A stretch of DNA of 64,000 nucleotides. It comes from Polyangia bacterium (lineage in GTDB: Bacteria; Myxococcota_A; Polyangia; Nannocystales; Nannocystaceae). The notes beneath the pieces are model-generated. The model was not told the DNA's origin, ran no database searches, and saw only the letters and a list, made by a program, of their open reading frames with translations. The translations under genes were made by a program, and so were the position numbers. This document shows, piece after piece, positions 39,637 through 48,152 of the stretch. Where the stretch lies: NCBI GenBank assembly GCA_030424595.1, contig JAUHWG010000009.1, forward strand, positions 62,001-126,000, given 5' to 3'. How positions within the stretch are numbered: the first letter of the stretch is position 1; each line of letters opens with the position of its first letter.

Positions 39637-40806
39637 ATGAACCAACCCGTATCCATGAACTCGCTCGCACCTCTGACAGGTGAGTCGGTCGCCGGTGTTC
39701 CAAGCACGGCGATCGCCCTCCCGGATGAGCTTGATCTCCTCCCGGTCGACGGCCTCCCGCGGTGGTTCGGCCGACGCCTCGCGTCGCTCTTCATGCGCTT
39801 TGTCAGCATGGAGGAGAACTCGCCGAGTCGTCTCAGCACGATGCTGACGCCGGTGGCGGGCTATTTCCGCCGCGATCGTCACGTCCATCCGCGGGTCGAC
39901 GCCGAGAGCTACCGCCTCGAGGTCACCGGCGTCGCCGGAGATCAGGTCTTCGATCTCGCCGCTCTGCGCGAGCTCCCCTTCGAGGATCGCGTCTGCGTCC
40001 AGGAGTGCGCCGGCAACGGCAATCACGTGATGGGCTCCGCCGGTCTTTGCGGACAGGCGCGCTGGTCGGGCCCCTCGCTGGCGACGATCCTCGAGCGCTG
40101 CGGCGGGGTCGGGGACGCCACTCACTTCGCCTTCCACGGCCTCGATCGGGTGCCGCTGCTCAAGCGCGGCTACCACTACGGGCTCTCCCTTGAGGAACTC
40201 GTCGAAGCCCGGGCGATCATCGCCCTGGAGATGAACGGAGAGCCGCTCTCCCGCCGTCACGGTTTTCCTGCGCGCCTCGTCGTCCCCAAGGTCTACTCGA
40301 TGTCCCACGTCAAGTGGCTCGGGAAGATCGAGGGTCGGACGAGCCCGCACAACGGGATCCACAACCGCCTCGTCTTCACCAACAAGGAGCTGCGCGGCGG
40401 TCGTTGGGTCCGGGTCCAGGCCCGCTGGATCGGCCTCAAGTCGGCGATCAACCACTGCCGGCGCGACCGCGACGGGTGGGTCCTGACCGGCTGCGCCTGG
40501 GGGGGCGGAGCGCCGATCACCCGGGTCGAGGTCACGACCGACGGCGGCGCGACCTGGGAGGACGCCGAGGTGGTCCGCCCCGATCAGCACTTCGATCGCG
40601 ATCCGGCGCTGGGCGCTGCGGATATGGACGGCGCCTGGGCGCTCTTCACCCACCGCTGGCGTCCGCACCCCGGCGAGTACCTGCTCGCCTCGCGGGTGAC
40701 CAACGCCGACGGCGTGGTCCAGCGGATGGAGCACGACCCGAAGGTCCGCGGCCACTTCAACGTCACGAAGGTCAAGTGGCGTCGGGTCCAGGTCCCGGGC
40801 CTCTGA
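39637..40806 (+). CDS. Molybdopterin-dependent sulfite-oxidase-family oxidoreductase
   Basis: A 389-aa protein of the sulfite oxidase/YedY superfamily. The N-terminal domain (about 85-255) binds the pyranopterin: VCVQECAGNGN has the cysteine that coordinates molybdenum, RWSGPSLATIL and YHYGLSLEELVEA follow, and FPARLVVPKVYSMSHVKWL matches the usual end of this domain. The C-terminal Mo-co dimerisation domain (about 285-385) has TRVEVTTDGGATWEDA. There is no signal peptide, so it may be cytoplasmic. The substrate is not inferable. The long upstream gap with repeated motifs suggests regulated expression. Confidence 0.88.
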   Translation: MNQPVSMNSLAPLTGESVAGVPSTAIALPDELDLLPVDGLPRWFGRRLASLFMRFVSMEENSPSRLSTMLTPVAGYFRRDRHVHPRVDAESYRLEVTGVAGDQVFDLAALRELPFEDRVCVQECAGNGNHVMGSAGLCGQARWSGPSLATILERCGGVGDATHFAFHGLDRVPLLKRGYHYGLSLEELVEARAIIALEMNGEPLSRRHGFPARLVVPKVYSMSHVKWLGKIEGRTSPHNGIHNRLVFTNKELRGGRWVRVQARWIGLKSAINHCRRDRDGWVLTGCAWGGGAPITRVEVTTDGGATWEDAEVVRPDQHFDRDPALGAADMDGAWALFTHRWRPHPGEYLLASRVTNADGVVQRMEHDPKVRGHFNVTKVKWRRVQVPGL

Positions 40807-40967
40807 GCTCGGGTCGGCGCCCTAGCTCCTAGCTTCGTGCGTCGGCCCTCTCGGGGAGACCGGGCGCTCGGCCACCGCCGGAGGGTCGAGCTTGCGCTGA
40901 CCGACCCGGCGTCGACGGTCGACGCTAGAGCTTCTGTCCTCGGGGACAGAGACGCAGAGGCGCCCTC

Positions 40968-41124
40968 GCAGCCCGTGGTGAAAGTCCCGTGCCCTCGCGC
41001 CGCAACGGTCGGTCCCCTCGGCTTGGACAGAACGACGCTGCACCGCGCCGTTGTGCAAGTTCTGGTCGGGTCGAGAGGGGCGACGAGGGCTGGAGAGCGC
41101 GGGGCTCTCGCCACGGGGAGCTAG
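40968..41124. repeat. CTAG-ended palindromic element (copy with tandem extension)
   Basis: A 157-bp imperfect inverted repeat from GCAGCCCGTGGTGAAAG to CCACGGGGAGCTAG. The centre folds as AGAAC...TGCAC...GTGCA.GTTCT. It aligns along its full length with the reverse complement of 54484-54644. Together with the array below it fills the gap between two genes (40807-41156); 40807-40967 contains nothing I recognise. Confidence 0.65.
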
Positions 41125-41160
41125 GCAGGGAGCTAGGCAGGGAGCTAGGCAGGGAGCTAG
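41125..41160. repeat. 12-bp tandem array spanning the UspA stop codon
   Basis: Three perfect GCAGGGAGCTAG units. They repeat the right end of the adjacent palindromic element (CGGGGAGCTAG). The last unit contributes the TAG stop codon of the minus-strand universal stress gene (complement of 41157-41159). Confidence 0.85.
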
Positions 41161-41708
41161 GCCGGGACCTCGGCCGGGATCACGACGACCGGGCATCCCG
41201 CCTGGCGGATGATCCGATCCGCGGTCGAGCCGACGAAGAAGCGGGCGACCCGCGAGCGACCGCTGGCGGCGAGAACGATCATGTCGGCCTTAAAGGCCTC
41301 TGCCTCCTCGAGGATCGCGTAGAGGGCGACCCCGGGGCGGGCGACGCACTCGTAGTCGATCCCTTCGCAGGCCTTCCCCGCGAGGACCCTGAGGGCGGCG
41401 ACGGAGGTGTCACAGGCGACCCTGTGGACCTCGTTGATGACATCGCCGCTGAGGCCGATGTTGCGGGAGGTGCCGGCGTAGAGGGTGTTGTAGTTGAGCT
41501 GCGGCGTGACGTGGAAGAGACAGATCGTCCCGCCGCTCAGGCGAGCGAGGTTCGACGCGAGCTCGAGCGCCCGCCGCGACGCGGGGGCGTAGTCGAGGTA
41601 CTGGTTGTCGACGAGGATCGCGTGGCCGGACTCGATCTGATCATCGGCGGCCGATGAGAAGTCGATCGGCACAAGAATGCGAGCGAAGGGTTTCTTCAGA
41701 TCGGTCAT
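41157..41708 (-). CDS. Universal stress protein (UspA family)
   Basis: A 183-aa single-domain USP. Strand 1 is ARILVPIDFSS, and the ATP-binding signature near the C-terminus is ASGRSRVARFFVGSTADRII (about 147-166; GxxRxxxxxxGS), which suggests an ATP-binding member. An insertion of about 20 residues after strand 1 (QIESGHAILVDNQYLDYAPA) is unusual. The ATG at 41708 has no ribosome-binding site, and TAACCT (complement of 41716-41721) ends 7 bases upstream. Members help cells survive stress by means that differ between proteins. Its stop codon is inside a tandem array. Confidence 0.88.
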   Translation of the reverse strand: MTDLKKPFARILVPIDFSSAADDQIESGHAILVDNQYLDYAPASRRALELASNLARLSGGTICLFHVTPQLNYNTLYAGTSRNIGLSGDVINEVHRVACDTSVAALRVLAGKACEGIDYECVARPGVALYAILEEAEAFKADMIVLAASGRSRVARFFVGSTADRIIRQAGCPVVVIPAEVPA

Positions 41709-41899
41709 CCGCGGCAGGTTAGCAACCGCGGCCGGAGGATGTCGCGCCCCGATCCCCGCTGATTGTGCGGGCTCGCAGGGGGGCGCAGGCCTCCCTCAGG
41801 GGTAGACAGCGCCGATCTGCGGCGCCGCGGGGGCGGGCGCGAGGCGACGCTCTCGACACACGGAGCGGTCGGATCGCGGGGCTCTTTCGTCACGGCCTG

Positions 41900-42020
41900 C
41901 TAGCAGCCGGAGGCGAGAGCCCGGCGTGCTCTCGCGCCAGCATCATGGTTCTCTTGCTCCGGGTCTCGCCGGCGCCGAGAGGGGCGACGAGAGCTGGAGA
42001 GCGCTCGGGGCGTCTCCTAG
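41900..42020. repeat. CTAG-ended palindromic element (shorter copy)
   Basis: A 121-bp copy from CTAGCAGCCGG to CGTCTCCTAG. The block GAGAGGGGCGACGAGAGCTGGAGAGCGC matches the 40968 copy (GAGAGGGGCGACGAGGGCTGG), but the central hairpin is missing. The preceding bases 41709-41899 hold nothing I recognise. Confidence 0.6.
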
Positions 42021-42080
42021 GGCCTGCTAGGGCCTGCTAGGGCCTGCTAGGGCCTGCTAGGGCCTGCTAGGGCCTGCTAG
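42021..42080. repeat. 10-bp tandem array spanning the phosphoesterase stop codon
   Basis: Six perfect GGCCTGCTAG units, which repeat the consensus end (GGGCTGCTAG) of the palindromic family. The last unit carries the TAG stop codon (complement of 42077-42079) of the minus-strand metallophosphoesterase. Confidence 0.9.
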
Positions 42081-43387
42081 GGCCGTGGATCGATCGCCTG
42101 CTCCCGCGGGTCGCGGGTGTCGCAGCCGAGGCAGGGCTCGAGCCCCGGCATCGTCCGCTCGACGGGGGGAGGCGGAGGGCGCCTGGGGATGACGGTCTCC
42201 GCGGTCTCCCAGCGGCCGAGCCTGCGGGCGTGGAGGACGACGACGAAGGTGTCGTCGGTGATCGTCAGCTCGGCGAAGCCGGGGTAGTTGCTGACGTTGT
42301 CGGGGGCGAGGGCGATGCTCTGATAGAAGGGCCAAGCGCGGGGGCGGACGCCCGCATCGCCGCGGCCGGCGGAGCCGCTGACGATCTGAAAGAAGGGTCG
42401 CTCCGGCCATAGGCGGCTCGAGCGTTGGACCGCGGGGGTGATGTCTGCGCTGACCTGGAGCGAGCGCTCGTGGCCGCTCAGGGCCCCGACAAAGTCGCCG
42501 CGGAGGATGGCCTCCTGCAGGGGCTCGTCGTGGAAGAGGAGGGCGGAGTCGGGGTAGAGGCCGCCCTGTCCGTGGGGACCGGCGCTCTCGATCGGGTGGT
42601 GGGTGACGAGGATCCGCTGGAGGCCGCCCGTCGGCGGATTCTCGCGGAGGGCGGCGAGGAGGGCCCGCTGCTCGGCGATCGAGCGATCCGCGGCGACCCT
42701 CTGCGGAGGGGTCGAGCCGAGCCAGGCCGCGGTGTCGAGGACGACGAGCTCGGCGACCCCTCCGCCGGTGTCGGCGGCGATCGTGCAGATCGGGGCGACG
42801 CCTGTGCAGCTGGAGACCACCGTGCCGACGCCCTGAGCGTCCAGGCGGACGACGTAGTTGAGCGCGGGCTGGGGCCAGGCGTCGGTGAGCTCCGTGGAGC
42901 CCGGGGGCGGCTGGCCTTGGCCTGCGGCGATCCCCTCGGCGACGCCGCAGCGCCAGTCGAGCTCGCCGACGGTCGAGAGGCTCGCCCGCCCGTGCTCGCG
43001 CCGGTGGGCGTCCGCGAGGTCCGCGAAGGGGCGGGCCCGTTGATTCTCGGCGTTGGCCTTGCCCTTGCGGCAGCGCTCGCGGGTCCCGTTGTCGCCTAGC
43101 CAGAGGAGCACGCTCGGCACGCCTGCGGCCTCGCTCTCATCTCTCCGCGCGGAGAGGCGCTCGGCGACGGCGGCTCCGCGGCGGCCGGCGGCCCCAGCGT
43201 CCCCGATCAGGAAGAGGCGGAGCCCGGGGGCGGACGGCGAGCTGTCGTCGGCGGAGCCTGAGGGGCGCTCTGGCGCGGCCTTGCGCGACCAGTCGCCGCT
43301 GTGGGTCGCGCAGCCTGTCGCCGTCACCGTCGCCCACACAGAGGCGGCCACGAGGGCGCGAGCGCGGAGCCGGGGCGAGCGGACCAT
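42077..43387 (-). CDS. Metallophosphoesterase lipoprotein
   Basis: A 436-aa exported calcineurin-like phosphoesterase. The signal has a lipobox (ASVWATVTATGC, Cys at about 26). Metal-binding motifs appear in family order: LFLIGDAGAAG (GDxG variant of DxH), LLWLGDNG (GDN), ILVTHHPI (His) and ALSGHERSLQV (GH). A Pro-rich C-terminus with CLGC follows. The resemblance to acid phosphatase-like family members suggests a periplasmic phosphatase of unknown substrate. The start at 43387 is chosen because the signal peptide begins there; a longer frame reaches 43618 but adds a low-complexity extension. It diverges from the hcr-like operon. Confidence 0.78.
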   Translation of the reverse strand: MVRSPRLRARALVAASVWATVTATGCATHSGDWSRKAAPERPSGSADDSSPSAPGLRLFLIGDAGAAGRRGAAVAERLSARRDESEAAGVPSVLLWLGDNGTRERCRKGKANAENQRARPFADLADAHRREHGRASLSTVGELDWRCGVAEGIAAGQGQPPPGSTELTDAWPQPALNYVVRLDAQGVGTVVSSCTGVAPICTIAADTGGGVAELVVLDTAAWLGSTPPQRVAADRSIAEQRALLAALRENPPTGGLQRILVTHHPIESAGPHGQGGLYPDSALLFHDEPLQEAILRGDFVGALSGHERSLQVSADITPAVQRSSRLWPERPFFQIVSGSAGRGDAGVRPRAWPFYQSIALAPDNVSNYPGFAELTITDDTFVVVLHARRLGRWETAETVIPRRPPPPPVERTMPGLEPCLGCDTRDPREQAIDPRP

Positions 43388-43616
43388 GGGCTTCGGTTGT
43401 ATCGCGCTTCTTGGTTCAATGTCGCCTCGGATGCGCCCGCGGTCGCAGGACCGAGCGGCGCCCCCACAGGGGCAGGGCAGGGGCAGGGCAGGGCGGAGCG
43501 GGAGCGAGAAAAACCGGCCGTAAAACCCCCTAAAGGGTCGTTCGGGCGAGCTTTCGCACGGAATCCCCGGCGCGGCTCCGCTTGCGCCCCCGCGCGCGCT
43601 CGGGCAAAGATGGCCC

Positions 43617-44171
43617 ATGACTCAAGCGGCGCTCCTGCTGACGATGAAGGTCAACGGCGACCCCGTCGAGGTCGCCGCTCCGGCGCACTGGACCCTCCTG
43701 GAGGTGCTCCGCTACAAGCTCGACCTGATCGGCTCCAAGCAGGGCTGCGACAAGGGTGATTGCGGCGCGTGCACGGTCCAGATCGACGGCGTGCCGGCGC
43801 TCGCCTGCCTGACCCTGGCGATCCAGGCGGAGGGGCGGAGCGTGACGACGGTCGAGGGGCTGAGCCTGGGTCAGGGCCCCGGTCGGGTGCATCCCCTCCT
43901 CGACGCCTTCGACCGCTACGACGCCGCCCAGTGCGGCTTTTGCACCCCGGGGATCCTGATGGCCGCAGAGTCGCTCGTCCGCGAGCGGCGGGCGCCCGTG
44001 ACCCGCGACGAGGCGGCTGCGGCCCTCGCCGGCAACCTCTGTCGCTGCACCGGCTACACGAAGATCCTCGACGCGGTGGTCGACGCGAGCGAGCAGATCC
44101 TAGCCAACGTAGCCAAGGGCGGGGCCGGCGAGCCCAGCACCAGCGAAGGGGAGGTGAGCGATGCCCGGTGA
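43617..44171 (+). CDS. hcrC: 4-hydroxybenzoyl-CoA reductase-like, [2Fe-2S] subunit
   Basis: The 184-aa iron-sulfur subunit of a molybdenum hydroxylase (xanthine dehydrogenase family). The plant-ferredoxin-type cluster is in GCDKGDCGACTVQ with a fourth Cys in ALACLT. The helical second cluster has QCGFCTPGI and LCRCTGY. About 25 extra residues at the C-terminus are polar. The gene starts an operon of small-large-medium subunits, the order known for hcrCAB. It overlaps the large-subunit gene by 11 bases. Electrons would pass through its clusters between the Mo site and FAD. The small subunit alone does not tell the substrate. Confidence 0.87.
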   Translation: MTQAALLLTMKVNGDPVEVAAPAHWTLLEVLRYKLDLIGSKQGCDKGDCGACTVQIDGVPALACLTLAIQAEGRSVTTVEGLSLGQGPGRVHPLLDAFDRYDAAQCGFCTPGILMAAESLVRERRAPVTRDEAAAALAGNLCRCTGYTKILDAVVDASEQILANVAKGGAGEPSTSEGEVSDAR

Positions 44172-46533
44172 GGACCGCGATCGCGACTGGCAGATCGGCA
44201 AGGTCCACCGCAAGGTGGACGCGATGGAGCGGATGCGCGGGATCACCCGCTACACCGACGACCTCAAGCTCCCGGGGATGCTGCACGCGAAGATCCTCCG
44301 CAGCCCCCACCCCCACGCGAAGATCCTGAGCATCGACACCAGCGCCGCCGAGGCGATGCCCGGGGTCTTCGGGGTCGTCACCGGCCAGGACTTCCGGATC
44401 CCCTACGGGATCATCCCCTGGACGCCGGACGAGAACGCGCTCGCGGTCGACAAGGTCTGCCACGTCGGCGACGGCGTCGCCTGTGTCGCGGCGGTCGACG
44501 AGGACACGGCGATCGCGGCGATCGCCGCGATCAAGGTGGAGTACGAGGAGCTCCGCGCCTTCTACGACCCCGAGGAGGCGCTGGCGAACCGCGACCGCGA
44601 GCTGACGATCAACCCCTACGCCCGCAAGGGAAACCTCTCCAAGCACGTCGTCCTCGAGTTCGGCGACGTCGAGGGGAGCCTGGAGGGCGCCGACCTGGTG
44701 GTCGCCGGCGACTACTTCTTTGAGGGGACGACCCACGGGGCGATCGAGCCCCACTGCGCCGTCGCCCAGGTCGAGCCCAACGGGATCCTGACGGTCTGGT
44801 CGGCGACCCAGGTCTCGCACTACCTCCACCGCGAGCTGAGCAAGGTGCTGGAGATCCCGCCGCACCAGATCCGCGTGATCCAGCCGCCCCTGGGCGGCGC
44901 CTTCGGGGGCAAGTCGGAGCCCTTCGACCTCGAGTTTTGCGTCGCCAAGCTGGCGCTTGTGTGCGGCCGCCCGGTCAAGCTCCTCTACACCCGCGAAGAG
45001 GTCTTCTACAGCCACCGCGGCCGGCACCCGATGAAGATGAAGTACCGCACGGGCTTCACCAAGGAGGGCAAGATCACCGGCGTCTCGGCGAAGACGATCC
45101 TCGACGGCGGCGCCTACTCCAGCTTCGGCCTGGTGACGACCTACTACTCGGGGCAGCTCCTCTGCGCCCCCTACGACTTCGGCTCCTACCGCTTCGAGAG
45201 CACCCGGGCCTACACCAACAAGCCGGCCTGCGGCCCCAAGCGCGGCCACGGATCGGTGCAGCCGCGCTTCGCGATCGAGATCCAGCTCGACAAGGCGGCG
45301 GTCGCCCTCGGCATCGATCCGATCGAGCTGCGCCGGCGAAACGACATCGGCTCGGACTCGGTGACGGTCAACGAGTTCCGGGTCGGCTCGAACGGCTTCC
45401 AGGAGTGCCTCACGCGGGTCGAGACCGCCTCTGGGTGGCAGGAGAGGCGGCCTTCCTTGCCCTACGGACAGGGCCTCGGGGTCGCCGGTTCCACCTACAT
45501 CTCGGGGACGAATTATCCGATCTACCCCAACGAGATGCCGCAGGCGGCGGTCCAGATCTGCCTCGACCGCTCCGGCCGGGCGCGGGTCTTCTCCGGCGCC
45601 AACGACATCGGCCAGGGCTCGAACACGATGCTCGCGGTGATCGTCTCCGAGGAGCTGGGGCTCCCGCTCGACGATATCCGCGTGCTCTCGGCGGACACCG
45701 ACCTCTGCCCGGTCGACCTCGGCGCCTACTCCTCGCGGATCACCCTGATGGTCGGCAACGCCTGTCTGAACGCCGCCCAAAAGCTGCGGCGCAAGGTCTG
45801 CGAGGCGGTGGCCAAGCGCTGGGAGATCCCGCGAAAGCGGGTGGTGCTGGCCAAGCGGATGGCGCTCGACCTCGAGAACCCTGAGCGCAACGTCTCCTCG
45901 GCCGAGGCCTTCGCCTGGGCCGAGGCGGACAACGGACTCTTGGGCGAGGTCGGCTCCTACAACACGCCGAAGGATCGTCACGGCGACTACCGCGGCGGGA
46001 CGATCGGCGCCTCGCCGGCCTACTCCTTCACCGCTCACCTGGCGGAGGTCGACGTCGACCCCGAGACCGGGCTCGTCGACGTCAAGACGATCTGGGTCGC
46101 CCACGACTGCGGCAAGGCGCTGTCCAAGCGGATCGTCGAGGGGCAGATCGAGGGCTCGACCTACATGGGCTTCGGCGAGGCCCTGATGGAGCAGCACATC
46201 GTCGACCCGGAGCATCGCGGGGTCCACACCGGCCCCAACCTGCTCGACTATCGGATGCCGACCTTCCTCGACACGCCGACGATCGACGCGATGATCGTCG
46301 AGGCGGCCGACGCCAACGGTCCCTACGGCGCCAAGGAGGCGGGCGAGGGTCCGCTCCACTCGAGCATCCCGGCGATCGCCAACGCGATCTACGACGCGGT
46401 CGGGATCCGCCTCGACACCCTGCCCTTCTCGCCGCCGAAGGTCTTGGCCGCGATCGAAGAGCGGCAGCGGCGGGTGGAGGCGGGCGAGCTGCCGCCGCAC
46501 AAGGCCGAGCGTACGGCGCGGAGGAGCGCCTGA
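44161..46533 (+). CDS. hcrA: 4-hydroxybenzoyl-CoA reductase-like, molybdopterin subunit
   Basis: The 790-aa catalytic subunit of a xanthine-dehydrogenase-family enzyme. Its N-terminal aldehyde oxidase/XDH hammerhead domain shows RITRYTDDLKLPGMLHAKIL-like and LRSPHPHAKIL segments. The Mo-binding domain has QPPLGGAFGGKSEP (about 240-253), ACGPKRGHGSVQPRFA (about 352-367) and ANDIGQGSNTMLA. The active-site glutamate is in GAKEAGEGPLHSS (about 723-735). The length is close to HcrA. It overlaps both flanking genes. The reaction in HcrABC is the reductive removal of the 4-hydroxyl of 4-hydroxybenzoyl-CoA, but other substrates are possible. No signal peptide is present. Confidence 0.85.
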   Translation: MPGEDRDRDWQIGKVHRKVDAMERMRGITRYTDDLKLPGMLHAKILRSPHPHAKILSIDTSAAEAMPGVFGVVTGQDFRIPYGIIPWTPDENALAVDKVCHVGDGVACVAAVDEDTAIAAIAAIKVEYEELRAFYDPEEALANRDRELTINPYARKGNLSKHVVLEFGDVEGSLEGADLVVAGDYFFEGTTHGAIEPHCAVAQVEPNGILTVWSATQVSHYLHRELSKVLEIPPHQIRVIQPPLGGAFGGKSEPFDLEFCVAKLALVCGRPVKLLYTREEVFYSHRGRHPMKMKYRTGFTKEGKITGVSAKTILDGGAYSSFGLVTTYYSGQLLCAPYDFGSYRFESTRAYTNKPACGPKRGHGSVQPRFAIEIQLDKAAVALGIDPIELRRRNDIGSDSVTVNEFRVGSNGFQECLTRVETASGWQERRPSLPYGQGLGVAGSTYISGTNYPIYPNEMPQAAVQICLDRSGRARVFSGANDIGQGSNTMLAVIVSEELGLPLDDIRVLSADTDLCPVDLGAYSSRITLMVGNACLNAAQKLRRKVCEAVAKRWEIPRKRVVLAKRMALDLENPERNVSSAEAFAWAEADNGLLGEVGSYNTPKDRHGDYRGGTIGASPAYSFTAHLAEVDVDPETGLVDVKTIWVAHDCGKALSKRIVEGQIEGSTYMGFGEALMEQHIVDPEHRGVHTGPNLLDYRMPTFLDTPTIDAMIVEAADANGPYGAKEAGEGPLHSSIPAIANAIYDAVGIRLDTLPFSPPKVLAAIEERQRRVEAGELPPHKAERTARRSA

Positions 46534-47534
46534 TGCTTCGTCTCCCGCACTTTCAAGTCTCCGCGCCGACCACCGTCGAGGAGGTGGTCGCCGCTCTCAA
46601 GGAGGAGCCGGGGGCGCGCCTCGTCGCCGGCGGCACCGACCTCCTGCCGAACCTCAAGCATCGCCTCGAGGCGCCGGAGCAGCTCATCAGCCTGGGTCGG
46701 CTGACGTCGCTGCGGGGGATCGTCCGCGACGACGCGGCCGGTGTGCTCCGGATCGGCTCGCAGGTCCGCTTGGCGGAGATCGCCGCGGACCCGCAGGTCG
46801 CCGAGCTCTTCCCGAGCCTCGCGACCTCGGCTGGCCTGGTCGCGAGCCCGTCGATCCGCAACACCGCGACGATCGGCGGCAACGTCAACCTCGACGTCCG
46901 CTGTCGCTACGTCAACCAGAGCGAGTTCTGGCGCGGAGGGATCGGCGGCGGCTGCCTCAAGAGCGAGGGCGACGTCTGTCATGTCGTGCCGAAGGGTCGC
47001 AACTGCGTCGCGGCGATGAGCTCCGACAACGTGCCGGTGTTGATCTCCCTGGGGGCGAGCCTCGTCCTCGTCGGCCCGGAGGGCGCCCGCGAGGTGGCGA
47101 TGGCCGACTACTACCGGGCCGACGGTCTCCGACACACGAAGGCCGAGGAGGGGGAGCTGACGACGGAGGTCCGGATCCCGCTGCCTACGACGCCGCGGCG
47201 GGTGGACTACGTCAAGTGGGCGGTGCGCAAGAGCATCGACTTCCCGCTGGTGAGCGTCGCCCTGCGCTTTGATCTGGACGGTGAGGGCGTGGACGCTGCG
47301 ATCACCGCGGTCCAGGTCGTCGTCGGGGTGCTCGGCGCGAAGCCTCGCCAGGTCTCCCGTCTGGAGGCGGTGATCGGCCGGGCGATGAACGATCCCGAGG
47401 TCGCGCTGCTGGTCTCCGAGGCGACGTTTAAGCAGTGCAAGCCGCTGCCGAACGTCCCCTACGAGCCGGCGTATCGGCGGCAGATGATCCGCGTCTACAC
47501 CCGGCGGGCGATCCAGGCGCTGGCGCAGGGCTAG
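46533..47534 (+). CDS. hcrB: 4-hydroxybenzoyl-CoA reductase-like, FAD subunit with extra [4Fe-4S] loop
   Basis: The 333-aa FAD-binding medium subunit. The FAD motif is LVAGGTDLLPNLK (about 31-43), with SIRNTATIGGNVNLDVRC later. Cys124, Cys141, Cys149 and Cys158 (spacing 17, 8, 9) lie in a loop with YVNQSEFWR and CLKSEGDVCHVVPKGRNC. In HcrB a loop of this kind holds a [4Fe-4S] cluster that ordinary xanthine dehydrogenases lack, so the call is based on a specific feature. It overlaps the large-subunit stop by TGATG. The long intergenic palindrome at 47729 lies downstream. Confidence 0.88.
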   Translation: MLRLPHFQVSAPTTVEEVVAALKEEPGARLVAGGTDLLPNLKHRLEAPEQLISLGRLTSLRGIVRDDAAGVLRIGSQVRLAEIAADPQVAELFPSLATSAGLVASPSIRNTATIGGNVNLDVRCRYVNQSEFWRGGIGGGCLKSEGDVCHVVPKGRNCVAAMSSDNVPVLISLGASLVLVGPEGAREVAMADYYRADGLRHTKAEEGELTTEVRIPLPTTPRRVDYVKWAVRKSIDFPLVSVALRFDLDGEGVDAAITAVQVVVGVLGAKPRQVSRLEAVIGRAMNDPEVALLVSEATFKQCKPLPNVPYEPAYRRQMIRVYTRRAIQALAQG

Positions 47535-47728
47535 TCTCTCGCGCTGCGGGAGGTCGACGCTCTGCGGGCGTCGGCCGCGTTCGAGGCTCGCGTCCGTCGC
47601 GGCGCGAAGTCTTGCTGGGCCGAGCTGGGCCTCGCGGGTGCAGCTCGGCCAAGGGTCTGAACGTGCTCGGCCTACGGTCTGAGTCGGCTCGGCGAGACTC
47701 TTCCGAGCTCGAACGCCGCGGGGGAGGG

Positions 47729-47877
47729 GCGGAGGCTGAGGCGTAGGCCGGGCGAGGGGGGCAGCACTCTCTCAGACAGGTCGGAGCGCGCGTCGACCCC
47801 TTGTTCCAAGGGGTCGATGCGCGTCCTAGACTCGTTCGCGCTGCCCCCCTCGCCCGTCCCCGCGGCTCGTCCTCCGC
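47729..47877. repeat. 149-bp intergenic palindrome
   Basis: Nested inverted repeats: an outer GCGGAGG/CCTCCGC, a perfect 16-bp pair (47750-47765 with 47840-47855), and a perfect 11-bp core stem TCGACCCCTTG-TTC-CAAGGGGTCGA (47793-47817). It lies in a 618-base gene-free gap (47535-48152). The rest of that gap has no ORF with convincing codon use; TAACCT at 48127-48132 could be the -10 of the next gene. Confidence 0.75.
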
Positions 47878-48152
47878 TTGAGGGGAGCCGGGGGATCGCA
47901 GGCTGAGCCGCGTTTGGGCGCGGTGGGGGCTCGGAGGTCTTTGGGCTCGTGTCCCGGTGTCCTCGCGTCGTCGTGTCCTCGGGGGGCGACCGTAGTTCTC
48001 CGTGCTCGTTTGCGGATGGGAGCAAAACCCTGGTCTGCTGGGATCCAGCAGATCCCGGCTTCTTTGGGGAGTTCGGCTCGAATGCAACAGCAGCGTGACA
48101 GCGAGCGGGGCGATTTCACACAGATGTAACCTGCGCGGAGCATGATGCCGGC

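Noticed and set aside
42021..42080. Possible phage or integrase attachment repeats
   Set aside because: No integrase or tRNA gene is near; the units derive from the adjacent palindromic element's end.
43651..46500. A 949-aa minus-strand open frame opposite the hcr-like genes
   Set aside because: Antisense shadow of the hcrC/hcrA coding frame. The sense genes have clear motifs and overlapping starts.
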